The translations under genes were made by a program, and so were the position numbers. This document shows, one piece after another, positions 7,923 through 16,036 of a stretch of 64,000 nucleotides of DNA. Each line of letters opens with the position of its first letter. Position 1 is the first letter of the stretch. Below the pieces are notes generated by a model. That model made no database searches. It saw only the letters and a list, made by a program, of their open reading frames with translations, and was not told where the DNA came from. This DNA is from G965200765 sp965203865 (GTDB taxonomy: Bacteria; Pseudomonadota; Gammaproteobacteria; Arenicellales; JAJDZL01), in contig OZ241916.1 in the NCBI GenBank assembly GCA_965203865.1, positions 1,674,001 to 1,738,000 of the forward strand, read 5' to 3'.

Positions 7923-8951
7923 TCAATCGGATGCTTCAAGAAACATCGCATCCCCGTAACTATAAAAACGAAATTTGCTGTCAATTGCATGCCGATAGGC
8001 ATGCATTACTCTTTTGGTCCCCCCGAAAGCACAAACAAGCAACAGCAATGTCGAACGCGGCAAATGAAAGTTGGTAATCATTGCATCAATAACCTTGAAT
8101 GCAAATCCGGGCTTGATATACAGGTCAGTTTCTCCGCAATAAGGCTCAAGACATCCTTCCATTGCGGCAGTCTCCAAAGTTCGAACAGATGTTGTGCCAA
8201 CCGCAATAACCCTTCTGCCGCATTCTTTCGCTTGCAAAATTTTTGAGCAAGCCGCCTCGTTCAACTCGCAATATTCACTATGCATTTTGTGACTTTCGAA
8301 ATCATCATTTCGTACCGGTGCAAATGTACCGCTTCCGATATGTAAAGTCACATAAACAATTTCAATACCCGCTTTAACAAGATGATTCAGCATGGCTTCG
8401 GAAAAATGCAAGCCTGCTGTTGGAGCAGCAACAGAACCAGAGTGCTTCGCAAAAACAGTTTGATACCGGATTTCATCTTCCATATTCACAGACCGTTTGA
8501 TATAAGGCGGCAACGGCACTTCTCCGAATTTGGAGACAAGTGCTTCTGCATTGATATTATTGCCAACTCGCAGTAAAAATAAATTGTCTTTTCGGCCGCA
8601 AACAACTAGAGAATTCTGTTCACTGATAGTAATCTCGTTCCCTGGTTTCAAAGTCCTTCTTGCCTTTGCCTGCCCTAAAATTTTATTTTCATCAATGATT
8701 CGTTCCACCAGAATTTCTACGCTACCTCCCGTTGACTTGCGGCCTTTCAATCGCGCACGTATTACCTTGGTATTGTTGCAAACCAATAAATCGCCTTTCT
8801 GCAAAACTTCCAACAGACCTGAAAACGGAATTTCTCGAGGCAAACTGGATTTTCTGTCTAGCACCAAAAGTCGGCTGTCACTTCGTTCCTCGGTTGGAAA
8901 TTGAGCGATTTGAGATTGCGGCAGGTGAAAATCAAATTGACTGGCATTCAA
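7923..8951 (-). CDS. queA: S-adenosylmethionine:tRNA ribosyltransferase-isomerase
   Basis: QueA transfers the ribosyl moiety of SAM to preQ1 at the tRNA wobble base, giving epoxyqueuosine. The full domain is visible: DFHLPQSQIAQFP at the N-terminus, DLLVCNNTKVIRARL, the signature VAAPTAGLHFSEAML, and HLPRSTLLLLVCAFGG. By comparison with E. coli QueA the protein should begin near LNASQFDF, which corresponds to a TTG at 8951 preceded by AGGG. An ATG at 8996 would add 15 residues and overlap the sulfurtransferase gene by 25 bp. The next pathway enzyme, QueG, survives in this window only as a pseudogene (24590-27918), which raises the question of how queuosine is completed. Confidence 0.95.
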   Translation of the reverse strand: MNASQFDFHLPQSQIAQFPTEERSDSRLLVLDRKSSLPREIPFSGLLEVLQKGDLLVCNNTKVIRARLKGRKSTGGSVEILVERIIDENKILGQAKARRTLKPGNEITISEQNSLVVCGRKDNLFLLRVGNNINAEALVSKFGEVPLPPYIKRSVNMEDEIRYQTVFAKHSGSVAAPTAGLHFSEAMLNHLVKAGIEIVYVTLHIGSGTFAPVRNDDFESHKMHSEYCELNEAACSKILQAKECGRRVIAVGTTSVRTLETAAMEGCLEPYCGETDLYIKPGFAFKVIDAMITNFHLPRSTLLLLVCAFGGTKRVMHAYRHAIDSKFRFYSYGDAMFLEASD

Positions 8952-8971
8952 TTTACCCTGAATTGCCCAGT

Positions 8972-9805
8972 TCAACTTTCCGGAAGCATTGCCCATTCAG
9001 TCCACGAACCGTCGTACAAACGTAAAGCTGATGGGCGAACCTGGTGGAATGCCAGCAACAGTATTGACGCAGTTACTCCAGAACCGCATGTTGTGATAAT
9101 GGGGTCATCCTCGTCATCAATAACAAACTCCATCAAATCGGCAATCTCCTCGGGGCTTTTCATCGTTCCGTCTTGATTAATTACATCCATGTAGTACAGG
9201 TTTGTACTGTTAGGAATGTGTCCCCCGCGAAGCCCCGGACGCGGCTCTGGCTCGGTACCATTGAATCTGCCCGGTGACCTGGCATCGACAATTTGAGTCG
9301 ACGCATCTGAAATACCAGCAACGATATCACTCCAGGCGGCAATAAAACGATCCGGCGATTTCGCCACATAATTTTGCGGCTCAATTTCAGAACTTCCAGA
9401 CTCGCACTGCCCGTCTGCTCGCAACCAGGCTGAGAGTCCACCATCCAGTACTTGCACGTTTTTATGACCGAATGACTTGAACATCCACCATACGCGTGCC
9501 GATGCAACATAGTTGCCCCGATCGTACACAATCAGATGATTATCAAGGGATATTCCCATTTCGCCCACACAACTTTCAAAATGCTCTATTGTAGGAAACA
9601 TATGGGGCAATTCGCTTTCCTTGTCAGCCACTTCGTCAATATCAAAATACACAGCACCCGGTATATGCTGTTCTACATACTCACTTCGGGCATTCTTCGG
9701 TAAATTCGGCATGTACCAGGTAGCATCAATAAATATGACCTCAGGAGCATTCAACATGCCTAATGCACCGTCAGCCCGAATCAACGGACTTTTGTATTTT
9801 TTCAT
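8972..9805 (-). CDS. sseA: thiosulfate/3-mercaptopyruvate sulfurtransferase (tandem rhodanese)
   Basis: A 277-residue protein with two rhodanese domains. The N-terminal, catalytically inactive domain covers about residues 8-135 (LIVYDRGNYVASARVWWMFK). The C-terminal domain has the active-site loop CGSGVTA with Cys240. The CGSGVTA loop is characteristic of 3-mercaptopyruvate sulfurtransferases, whereas thiosulfate rhodaneses usually have CRxGx[RT]. It also has DARSPGRFNGTEPEPRPGLR, the conserved interdomain segment. Cytoplasmic sulfur transfer is the expected role. It is followed by queA on the same strand; the queA start codon choice decides whether the two overlap. Confidence 0.9.
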   Translation of the reverse strand: MKKYKSPLIRADGALGMLNAPEVIFIDATWYMPNLPKNARSEYVEQHIPGAVYFDIDEVADKESELPHMFPTIEHFESCVGEMGISLDNHLIVYDRGNYVASARVWWMFKSFGHKNVQVLDGGLSAWLRADGQCESGSSEIEPQNYVAKSPDRFIAAWSDIVAGISDASTQIVDARSPGRFNGTEPEPRPGLRGGHIPNSTNLYYMDVINQDGTMKSPEEIADLMEFVIDDEDDPIITTCGSGVTASILLLAFHQVRPSALRLYDGSWTEWAMLPES

Positions 9806-9838
9806 ACCAACCCCCTAAATGTTATGACTTTTGCATTA

Positions 9839-11182
9839 TTATGATGTTTTTTCCATTACTTGTTCAATTCGCGGGTACCACATCGCCAGTGTCAGCCCTC
9901 GGACTGCCATGAAAACCATGATTCCAAGCCACAAACCATGATTGCCCATCGCTATAAATCCAAAATGAGCTACAGGAACAAACGCCAGCGCTGCCAAAAT
10001 CACGCTGTTGCGCATTTCAACAGTACGAGTTGTACCAATATACACCCCGTCAAAAAAGAACGGCCAAACACATACCAGTGGAGCGAATACAAGCCACCCT
10101 AAATATTCGCCTGCAACAATTCGTACACTTTTGATTCCTGTTATCAGCGATACAATCAATCCGCCGAAAACAAAATAAACCAGACAAAATACTAATGCAA
10201 AAACGATAGACCATGCAAGTGTTGTTATCACCACCTTGCGCAATCGGATACGATTTCGTGCACCAAAAGCACCCCCCGCCAATGCCTCGGCAGCATGTGC
10301 GAATCCATCCAGCCCGAACGCCAGAAAGTGTATCAGATGCATCAAGACTGCATTTGCCGCCAATACAATGTCGCCCGTACGAGTACTTACCCATATAAAG
10401 TAAATGATAACGGCTTCCAGACAAAGTGTACGAATCATGATATTGAAATTTACTTTTGCAAGCACGCGCAAGCGCTCATTCTTGAATATTGCCAGTCGTC
10501 CAAGCTGCAGGTTCGAGTAGCCAATCAAGCGAAAACACAGCCAAAATCCGCAAAGCGCCGTTACCACCTCGCTAATTACGGTTGCAAATGCCACGCCCTT
10601 CACACTCCATCCAAACCCGAGCACAAATACAACATCAAGCACAATATTCATTCCATTCAGCAATAACTGCAAAACCAAAGCTGAGCGCATTTTCTGGGTT
10701 CCAAACAGATATCCAACCACAACCAAATTGCAAAGAGCAAACGGCATGCCCCAGATGCGAACAAGATAATAGTCCAGTGCATAGGATTCCACATTTTCTG
10801 TTCCTTCAAAAAACCAGAAAATGGCCGCCCCTATCGGTTTTTGAAATACCAAAACAACAAGGCCTATCGTTAGCGCCACCCCAAGTCCGCGCAGATAGAC
10901 AGCTGCAACTTCTTCATCATCCTTTGCACCCATGTTCTGTGCAACAAATCCGGTTGTTCCCATTCTTAAAAAACCCACAACCCAATACATTGTGGTGAAA
11001 ATTAATGAACCCAAGGCTACCGAACCGATGTAGACAGGATCTGGAAGATGCCCGACAACTGCTGTGTCAACTGCTCCTGCAAGCGGGATGCTCGCGTTTG
11101 AAATAACCACGGGCCACGCCAAATTGAGCACTTTTTTGTGCCAATCCCAGTCTTCGGAAAATAAACGTTTGATCAGCTCCAT
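9839..11182 (-). CDS. MATE family multidrug/organic-cation efflux transporter (DinF-like)
   Basis: A 447-residue integral membrane protein with twelve hydrophobic segments and two pseudo-symmetrical MatE halves. The N-terminal half begins WPVVISNASIPLAGAVDTAVVG, the conserved TM1 region (written here across two motifs, WPVVISNAS and DTAVVGHL). The pattern, including LDGFAHAAEALAGGAFGAR near mid-protein, is closest to the DinF branch. It would exchange cationic drugs or metabolites for Na+ or H+. The ATG is at 11182. It is the first gene of a minus-strand run and is divergent from the tRNA-Leu/yciB unit, with about 135 bp of shared upstream DNA. Confidence 0.9.
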   Translation of the reverse strand: MELIKRLFSEDWDWHKKVLNLAWPVVISNASIPLAGAVDTAVVGHLPDPVYIGSVALGSLIFTTMYWVVGFLRMGTTGFVAQNMGAKDDEEVAAVYLRGLGVALTIGLVVLVFQKPIGAAIFWFFEGTENVESYALDYYLVRIWGMPFALCNLVVVGYLFGTQKMRSALVLQLLLNGMNIVLDVVFVLGFGWSVKGVAFATVISEVVTALCGFWLCFRLIGYSNLQLGRLAIFKNERLRVLAKVNFNIMIRTLCLEAVIIYFIWVSTRTGDIVLAANAVLMHLIHFLAFGLDGFAHAAEALAGGAFGARNRIRLRKVVITTLAWSIVFALVFCLVYFVFGGLIVSLITGIKSVRIVAGEYLGWLVFAPLVCVWPFFFDGVYIGTTRTVEMRNSVILAALAFVPVAHFGFIAMGNHGLWLGIMVFMAVRGLTLAMWYPRIEQVMEKTS

Positions 11183-11276
11183 TCAGATTTGCGTAGAAAT
11201 TGTGGCAGTAAAGGAGAAATAACCAAGTTTATCGAATCACTATATGAAAAATTTGAGGCAAAATACACTTTTGGCT

Positions 11277-11305
11277 TTGACAGATTGCTTCAAATCGTAG
11301 AAAAT
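11277..11305 (+). promoter_or_regulatory. sigma70-type promoter for tRNA-Leu/yciB
   Basis: A perfect -35 TTGACA (11277-11282) is followed after 17 bp by GAAAAT (11300-11305, four of six matches to TATAAT). Transcription would start near 11312, just before the mature tRNA 5' end at 11318, as is common for tRNA genes. The weak -10 keeps confidence moderate. Confidence 0.55.
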
Positions 11306-11317
11306 TCATCAATTGTT

Positions 11318-11404
11318 GCCGGGATGGCGAAATTGGCAGACGCGCCGGACTCAAAATCCGGTGGTGGAAACACCGTGAGAGTTCGAGTCTCTCTCCCGGC
11401 ACCA
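11318..11404 (+). tRNA. tRNA-Leu (anticodon CAA)
   Basis: An 87-nt class II tRNA. The acceptor stem GCCGGGA pairs with TCCCGGC, followed by discriminator A and an encoded CCA (11402-11404). The anticodon arm CCGGA-CTCAAAA-TCCGG gives anticodon CAA, which reads UUG. There is a variable arm (GGTGGAAACACC region) and a normal T arm GAGAGTTCGAGTCTCTC. The encoded CCA and long variable arm are typical of gammaproteobacterial tRNA-Leu. The yciB start codon is 22 bp downstream, so the two are probably cotranscribed. Confidence 0.97.
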
Positions 11405-11425
11405 AACTTTCAAGTGCGAGCAATT

Positions 11426-11998
11426 ATGAAATTCCTGTTTGATATATTTCCCCTGATTCTTTTTTTCGCGGCGTACAAGATATACGACATCTTCGTTGCG
11501 ACCGCAGTGGCAATTGCAGCTTCAGCAATTCAAGTCGTCTACTTTTGGGCAAAGAACCGACGCTTTGAAACAATGCATGTTGTTACGCTGGTTGCACTAG
11601 TTGTATTTGGCGGCATGACGATTGTGCTAAAAGATCCGGTTTTCATCAAGTGGAAAACCACGATTGTCAACTGGATTTTTGCGGCAGTCATCCTGTATTC
11701 GCAATTTGCAACCAAACGCACTGTACTGGAGATGCTCCTGGGATCCAAAGTCAAGCTTCCTTCAGAAGGCTGGCGCTCAATGAATTTGAGTTGGGGATTG
11801 TTTTTTACCTTCGTAGGAGCACTAAACATTTATGTAGCGTTCTACTACGGCTTGGACTTGCCTGAGGCGCGTCGGGAAGAAATCTGGGTCAACTTCAAGG
11901 TATTCGGGGTAATTGGGCTTACTCTGATATTTATTGTAATCCAGGTATTCAACATGGCTCGCTACGCAAAACTACAGGAAGCAGAAAAACAGGACTAG
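11426..11998 (+). CDS. yciB: inner membrane-spanning protein YciB / septation protein A
   Basis: A 190-residue protein with five hydrophobic segments. It starts MKFLFDIFPLILFFAAYKIY and includes FWAKNRRFETMHVVTL and SEGWRSMNLSWGLFF, all characteristic of YciB/IspZ. The family is a conserved proteobacterial inner-membrane protein linked to envelope integrity and septation. The ATG at 11426 is chosen because the upstream in-frame extension runs through the tRNA gene. It converges on acnA, with only 15 bp between the two stops, and no obvious hairpin terminator is seen there. Confidence 0.95.
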   Translation: MKFLFDIFPLILFFAAYKIYDIFVATAVAIAASAIQVVYFWAKNRRFETMHVVTLVALVVFGGMTIVLKDPVFIKWKTTIVNWIFAAVILYSQFATKRTVLEMLLGSKVKLPSEGWRSMNLSWGLFFTFVGALNIYVAFYYGLDLPEARREEIWVNFKVFGVIGLTLIFIVIQVFNMARYAKLQEAEKQD

Positions 11999-12013
11999 TG
12001 TCTGTATCTCAAT

Positions 12014-14701
12014 TCAGGCGCTGGCTATGCTATTTTCACTTTCCGCAAGTTGGCAAAGCATATATTGCAGAATTCCCTTGGCGATGTAGTATTCCCATTC
12101 ACGAGGAGTGTCAATCCGCACTTTCGCCTTGAAAGTCAAAACAGACTGGTCTGGACGGACAGCAGAAACATCCACCTCGTCGCATCCTCGCTCTAAACCG
12201 TGAATGTCGAATACTTCATCTCCAGAAATATTCAAGGATTGCCGCGACTCGCCAGACTTGAACTGCAGGGGCAAAATTCCCATGCCGACAAGATTCGACC
12301 TGTGGATTCTTTCAAAGCTTTCAACAATTACAGCCTTAACCCCAAGCAGCAATGGCCCTTTTGCTGCCCAGTCGCGAGAAGACCCGGAACCGTATTCGGT
12401 TCCGGCAATGACAATCAAAGGAGTTTCTTCCCTTTTGTAGCGCATTGCTGCTTCATAGATAGTCATCAGATCTCCTGATGGTTGGTGACAGGTCCAACCT
12501 CCTTCTGTATCTGGAGCAAGCTCATTCTTGAGTCGAACATTTGCAAAAGTGCCGCGAGCCATGACTTCATGATTGCCTCTTCTGGAACCGTAGGAATTGA
12601 AATTTCCCTGAGATACACCGTGGTCAAGCAGGTACTTGCCCGCCGGACTGTCCGGCATAATAGAACCAGCCGGGGAAATATGGTCGGTTGTAATACTGTT
12701 GCCGAGCAAAGCCAACACCTTGGCACCCCGAATATCTTCTATCTTGTTGCCATAGCGTCCAGCATCTTCAAAGAATGAAGGCTTGCGTATGTAAGTAGAG
12801 TCAGCATCCCAGTTGTAACGGCTTGATTGCGCAAGCGGAATCGCGTTCCAATTGGAATCCCCCTTGAAAACATCTGCATACTTGGAACGAAACATTTCTA
12901 CAGACAGAACATCGCTGACAACATCACTGATTTCTTGCGAGCTGGGCCAAATGTCCTTCAAGTACACTAGTTTGCCGTTACTGCCTGTTCCGAGTGGATC
13001 GTTGTACAAATCAACATTCATGGAACCAGCCAGTGCATATGCAACAACAAGTGGTGGCGAAGCCAGAAAATTCATCTTGACTGCCGAATGCACTCTGCCT
13101 TCGAAATTCCGATTTCCAGAAAGTACAGAACAAACAATTAGCTCATCCTGCTTGACCGCTGCTGCAATCGGTTCCGGCAACGGACCCGTGTTTCCAATAC
13201 AAGTCGTGCATCCGTAACCTACAATCGAAAATCCAATCTGTTCCAGGGGTTCAAGCAAACCGGAACACTTCAAATATTCGGTTACAACCTGTGAACCCGG
13301 TGCAAGCGATGTTTTTACCCATGGTTTCGTATTGATTCCGAGGTCAACGGCTTTCTTTGCCAGTAAGCCGGCCGCAATAATCACGTCAGGATTAGAAGTA
13401 TTTGTGCAACTTGTAATTGCAGCAACAACGATGTCACCGTCTGACAATTCAGTCTGCTGTTCATCAATTTGAATACTGGATGAAATGGGGCCTGTTTCCG
13501 GTCTTCGACTCTGGATATGCTCTCGCGCCGAATTGGCTGCATTTCGCAGCAAAACTCGGTCCTGCGGTCGTTTCGGCCCTGCGATACAGGGCTGAATCGT
13601 ACTCAGGTCAAGCTCCAGGATTTCATTGTATTGAATGATTGACTTGGTACCCGGCTCTCTGAACATGCCTTGATGTCGGGCATATGCTTCCACCAAGTCA
13701 ATTTGCTGCTCAGACCGGCCGGTCAAGCGTAAATACTGAAGTGTGTTGGCATCAACTGGAAAAATTCCGCTCGTGGCGCCGTATTCAGGGGCCATGTTCG
13801 AAATTGTCGCTTGGTCCGAAACGGACAAGTTATCCAAGCCGTCTCCGAAAAATTCAACAAACTTACCTACCACTCCATGCTTTCTTAGAATTTCAACAAC
13901 TGAAAGAACTATGTCGGTTGCAGTTGCACCTTCCGGTTTTTCACCATGCAACTTGAATCCAACCACCTTCGGTAATAGCATGGCTATGGACTGTCCGAGC
14001 ATGGCAGCTTCTGCCTCTATGCCGCCAACACCCCAGCCCAGAACACCGATTCCATTGATCATTGTCGTATGGGAGTCAGTTCCAACAACCGTATCCGGAT
14101 ATGCGGCACGTACTCCGTCTCGATTACTACTACATACGACATCTGCCAAATACTCCAGATTTACCTGATGGACAATTCCGGTTGAAGGCGGAACAACGCG
14201 AAAATTTGCAAATGCTGACTGTCCCCACTTCAGGAACGAATACCGCTCGGTATTCCGCCTGTATTCAAGAACTGCATTCAAGTCCAGTGCGTTGCTGGAT
14301 CCATAGTGGTCAACCATTACTGAATGATCAATGACCAAATCTACTTGAACTTTTGGATTAATCGCCCTCGGGTCACCTCCCATTTCCGCCATGGCATCTC
14401 TCATTGAAGCCAAATCCACTACTGCTGGAACACCTGTGAAGTCCTGCATCAATACTCGAGCTGGCGAAAACGCTATCTCTGTTTCCGAGTGGTCAGCAGG
14501 GGACCAATTTACAATTGCGGATATTTGTTCCGCTGTAACATCAATTCCATTCTCATTACGAAGCAGATTTTCCAGAAGCACCTTTAAGCAGTAAGGCAAA
14601 TGACCGACTGGATGTTGCCGAGCCAACTTTTCAAGTGAATAGATTTGATATCGCTCACCGTTTACTTCAAGTGTCGTTCGAGTCTTATAACTGTCTTCCA
14701 T
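12014..14701 (-). CDS. acnA: aconitate hydratase A
   Basis: An 895-residue AcnA/IRP1-type aconitase that interconverts citrate and isocitrate in the TCA and glyoxylate cycles. The [4Fe-4S] cysteines are visible in ITSCTNTSNP and YGCTTCIGNTG. Active-site segments VGTDSHTTMINGIGVLGWGVGG and the C-terminal swivelling domain with IAGTEYGSGSSRDWAAKG are complete (each motif is longer than shown here). Length matches the family. The ATG at 14701 has no convincing Shine-Dalgarno, and an AT-rich stretch upstream (14745-14770) could hold the promoter. It is monocistronic on the minus strand, between yciB (convergent) and hsp20. Confidence 0.96.
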   Translation of the reverse strand: MEDSYKTRTTLEVNGERYQIYSLEKLARQHPVGHLPYCLKVLLENLLRNENGIDVTAEQISAIVNWSPADHSETEIAFSPARVLMQDFTGVPAVVDLASMRDAMAEMGGDPRAINPKVQVDLVIDHSVMVDHYGSSNALDLNAVLEYRRNTERYSFLKWGQSAFANFRVVPPSTGIVHQVNLEYLADVVCSSNRDGVRAAYPDTVVGTDSHTTMINGIGVLGWGVGGIEAEAAMLGQSIAMLLPKVVGFKLHGEKPEGATATDIVLSVVEILRKHGVVGKFVEFFGDGLDNLSVSDQATISNMAPEYGATSGIFPVDANTLQYLRLTGRSEQQIDLVEAYARHQGMFREPGTKSIIQYNEILELDLSTIQPCIAGPKRPQDRVLLRNAANSAREHIQSRRPETGPISSSIQIDEQQTELSDGDIVVAAITSCTNTSNPDVIIAAGLLAKKAVDLGINTKPWVKTSLAPGSQVVTEYLKCSGLLEPLEQIGFSIVGYGCTTCIGNTGPLPEPIAAAVKQDELIVCSVLSGNRNFEGRVHSAVKMNFLASPPLVVAYALAGSMNVDLYNDPLGTGSNGKLVYLKDIWPSSQEISDVVSDVLSVEMFRSKYADVFKGDSNWNAIPLAQSSRYNWDADSTYIRKPSFFEDAGRYGNKIEDIRGAKVLALLGNSITTDHISPAGSIMPDSPAGKYLLDHGVSQGNFNSYGSRRGNHEVMARGTFANVRLKNELAPDTEGGWTCHQPSGDLMTIYEAAMRYKREETPLIVIAGTEYGSGSSRDWAAKGPLLLGVKAVIVESFERIHRSNLVGMGILPLQFKSGESRQSLNISGDEVFDIHGLERGCDEVDVSAVRPDQSVLTFKAKVRIDTPREWEYYIAKGILQYMLCQLAESENSIASA

Positions 14702-14924
14702 GGAAAAATTACGATAAAGGTTTTGCTGGTTAACTTACAGGATTTGTTCAAATATAAATTTAAATTCCGATCCAAGATTACAACGCGTCATTCACGTAAA
14801 ACGGAATCTCACATGGACTCCTCTCCATGCCGGCATCTGCTGCAGTCGCGCTCAACCCAAGACACGAATGCGTGTAAAAACTGATGCAGATGCTTGGCTA
14901 TGCGTACGTGTTTTGCCTGTGTTT

Positions 14925-15365
14925 TCAATCAACGCTGATCGAAACTGCCTTCTTCTCCACTTTCTGCTTTGGAATCGTTAATTGCACGACTCCATTTTCG
15001 TAGTTTGCGTTAATTCCTTCAATTTGAATCGGCGTTCTAAAGCGCAGACTACGTACATAGGTGCCAACCCTTCGTTCTTGCTGGACCCAGTGCCCGTCTT
15101 CACGAGGCGTACGAACAACTTCCGCATTAATTGTCAAAGTGCCCTCGACACATGAAATTTTCAGTTCTTCCTTGTCAACTCCCGGCATTTCGACTGAAGC
15201 GTAAAACGCCTTGTCATCTTCATATATATCCACCGGCGGAGTAAGCTCGGACGTGTTTTCAGGTTGACTCCCGGACTTTTGACCAAGAAACTGCTGAAAA
15301 AGATTCTCAGGATCGTCTGGATAAATATAGTATCCCCCAAACGGCGATGTGATTTTTTGTACCAT
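14925..15365 (-). CDS. Hsp20/alpha-crystallin small heat shock protein
   Basis: A 146-residue holdase chaperone. The alpha-crystallin domain spans about residues 45-140: PVDIYEDDKAFYASVEMPGV, then VEGTLTINAE, then NYENGVVQLTIPK with the consensus A-x-x-x-x-G-V-x-x-(L/I)-T-(I/L)-P near the end. The N-terminal arm is short and glycine/phenylalanine-containing. It would bind unfolding proteins in the cytoplasm. Translation starts at ATG 15365 after TAGGTATAGAAA. A 14-nt palindrome (15403-15416) lies about 40 bp upstream and could be a regulatory site; I cannot identify a sigma32 promoter with confidence. A 223-bp gap without visible genes separates it from acnA. Confidence 0.93.
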   Translation of the reverse strand: MVQKITSPFGGYYIYPDDPENLFQQFLGQKSGSQPENTSELTPPVDIYEDDKAFYASVEMPGVDKEELKISCVEGTLTINAEVVRTPREDGHWVQQERRVGTYVRSLRFRTPIQIEGINANYENGVVQLTIPKQKVEKKAVSISVD

Positions 15366-15416
15366 TTTTCTATACCTAGATTAAAAAAATTTATGCAATA
15401 CACCAGTTACAACTGG

Positions 15417-15955
15417 AATGAATAGACAGTTTTAACACCATTCAAGTGCCAACTGTGAAATATCAATTTGACTGCTTACTAATGAAATTGATCTTTTTTA
15501 CTTGTCCCCATTATACGCAACTCGCGGTGTTGATTAAAGCATTTGCACTGGTTCACTACATACGAGACTCAGGCGGCCTTTCCTGACATAGTTGTTCAGC
15601 GACTGATGCAATCTGATTCGGTGATGGAAGTGCTCGCACTGCAGCAGTGCCAAAGTTAACCAAGCGGACATTGAGTTCCCCGCAGTAGAAATTCCAGAAC
15701 GCGGTACGCGTGTTGAAACCTCGCGACTATGTTCTGCTTAATATAGCAAACATGATTCAGCCTAACTTGATGCTTGAAACTAATGCGGAATCAAAGTCTC
15801 CCTCTACGAGTGTGTGAAAATCGCAAGCAAATTCAATCCCATCAAGTAGAAATTATCACAATGCTAATGCAATGCTGGCGTTTGTCGGGCATTGTCAAAG
15901 AATTTTACAGCCTGTTTCTGTGCTGTATACTACACCTGTTCCAATGCCTAAATAT
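15417..15955. other. non-coding region with decayed sequence, no intact gene
   Basis: About 540 bp without a credible gene. On the minus strand at roughly 15560-15740 there is an open stretch encoding AFWNFYCGELNVRL followed by VNFGTAAVRALPSP, with competing open frames. This looks like remnants of a former gene I cannot identify, possibly transposase-derived. From about 15890 to 16036 the DNA is recognisably similar to 27955-28070, the 3' flank of the paralogous surface-protein gene. Confidence 0.4.
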
Positions 15956-15985
15956 CCTCCAGGTTGAATGAATTCAACCTGGAGG
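15956..15985 (-). terminator. 14-bp palindromic hairpin downstream of the giant surface-protein gene
   Basis: A perfect 14-bp inverted repeat (CCTCCAGGTTGAAT, 2-nt centre, ATTCAACCTGGAGG) lies about 50 bp after the stop of the minus-strand gene ending at 16037. On the minus strand ATATTTAGG follows. It is probably a transcription terminator. The homologous 3' flank of the paralogue (near 28010-28040) lacks it. Confidence 0.6.
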
Positions 15986-16036
15986 GTTCTTTGCAACGTC
16001 CGAGATGCCAGAAAGCCGTCGCTGATTCTTTTCTGC

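Noticed and set aside
11189..11425. N-terminal extension of yciB to 11189
   Set aside because: The extension would translate through tRNA-Leu; YciB proteins begin at the MKFLFD methionine.
15774..15971. 65-codon plus-strand ORF downstream of the giant gene
   Set aside because: It overlaps the palindromic terminator and the duplicated 3' flank of the surface-protein genes; no start signal.
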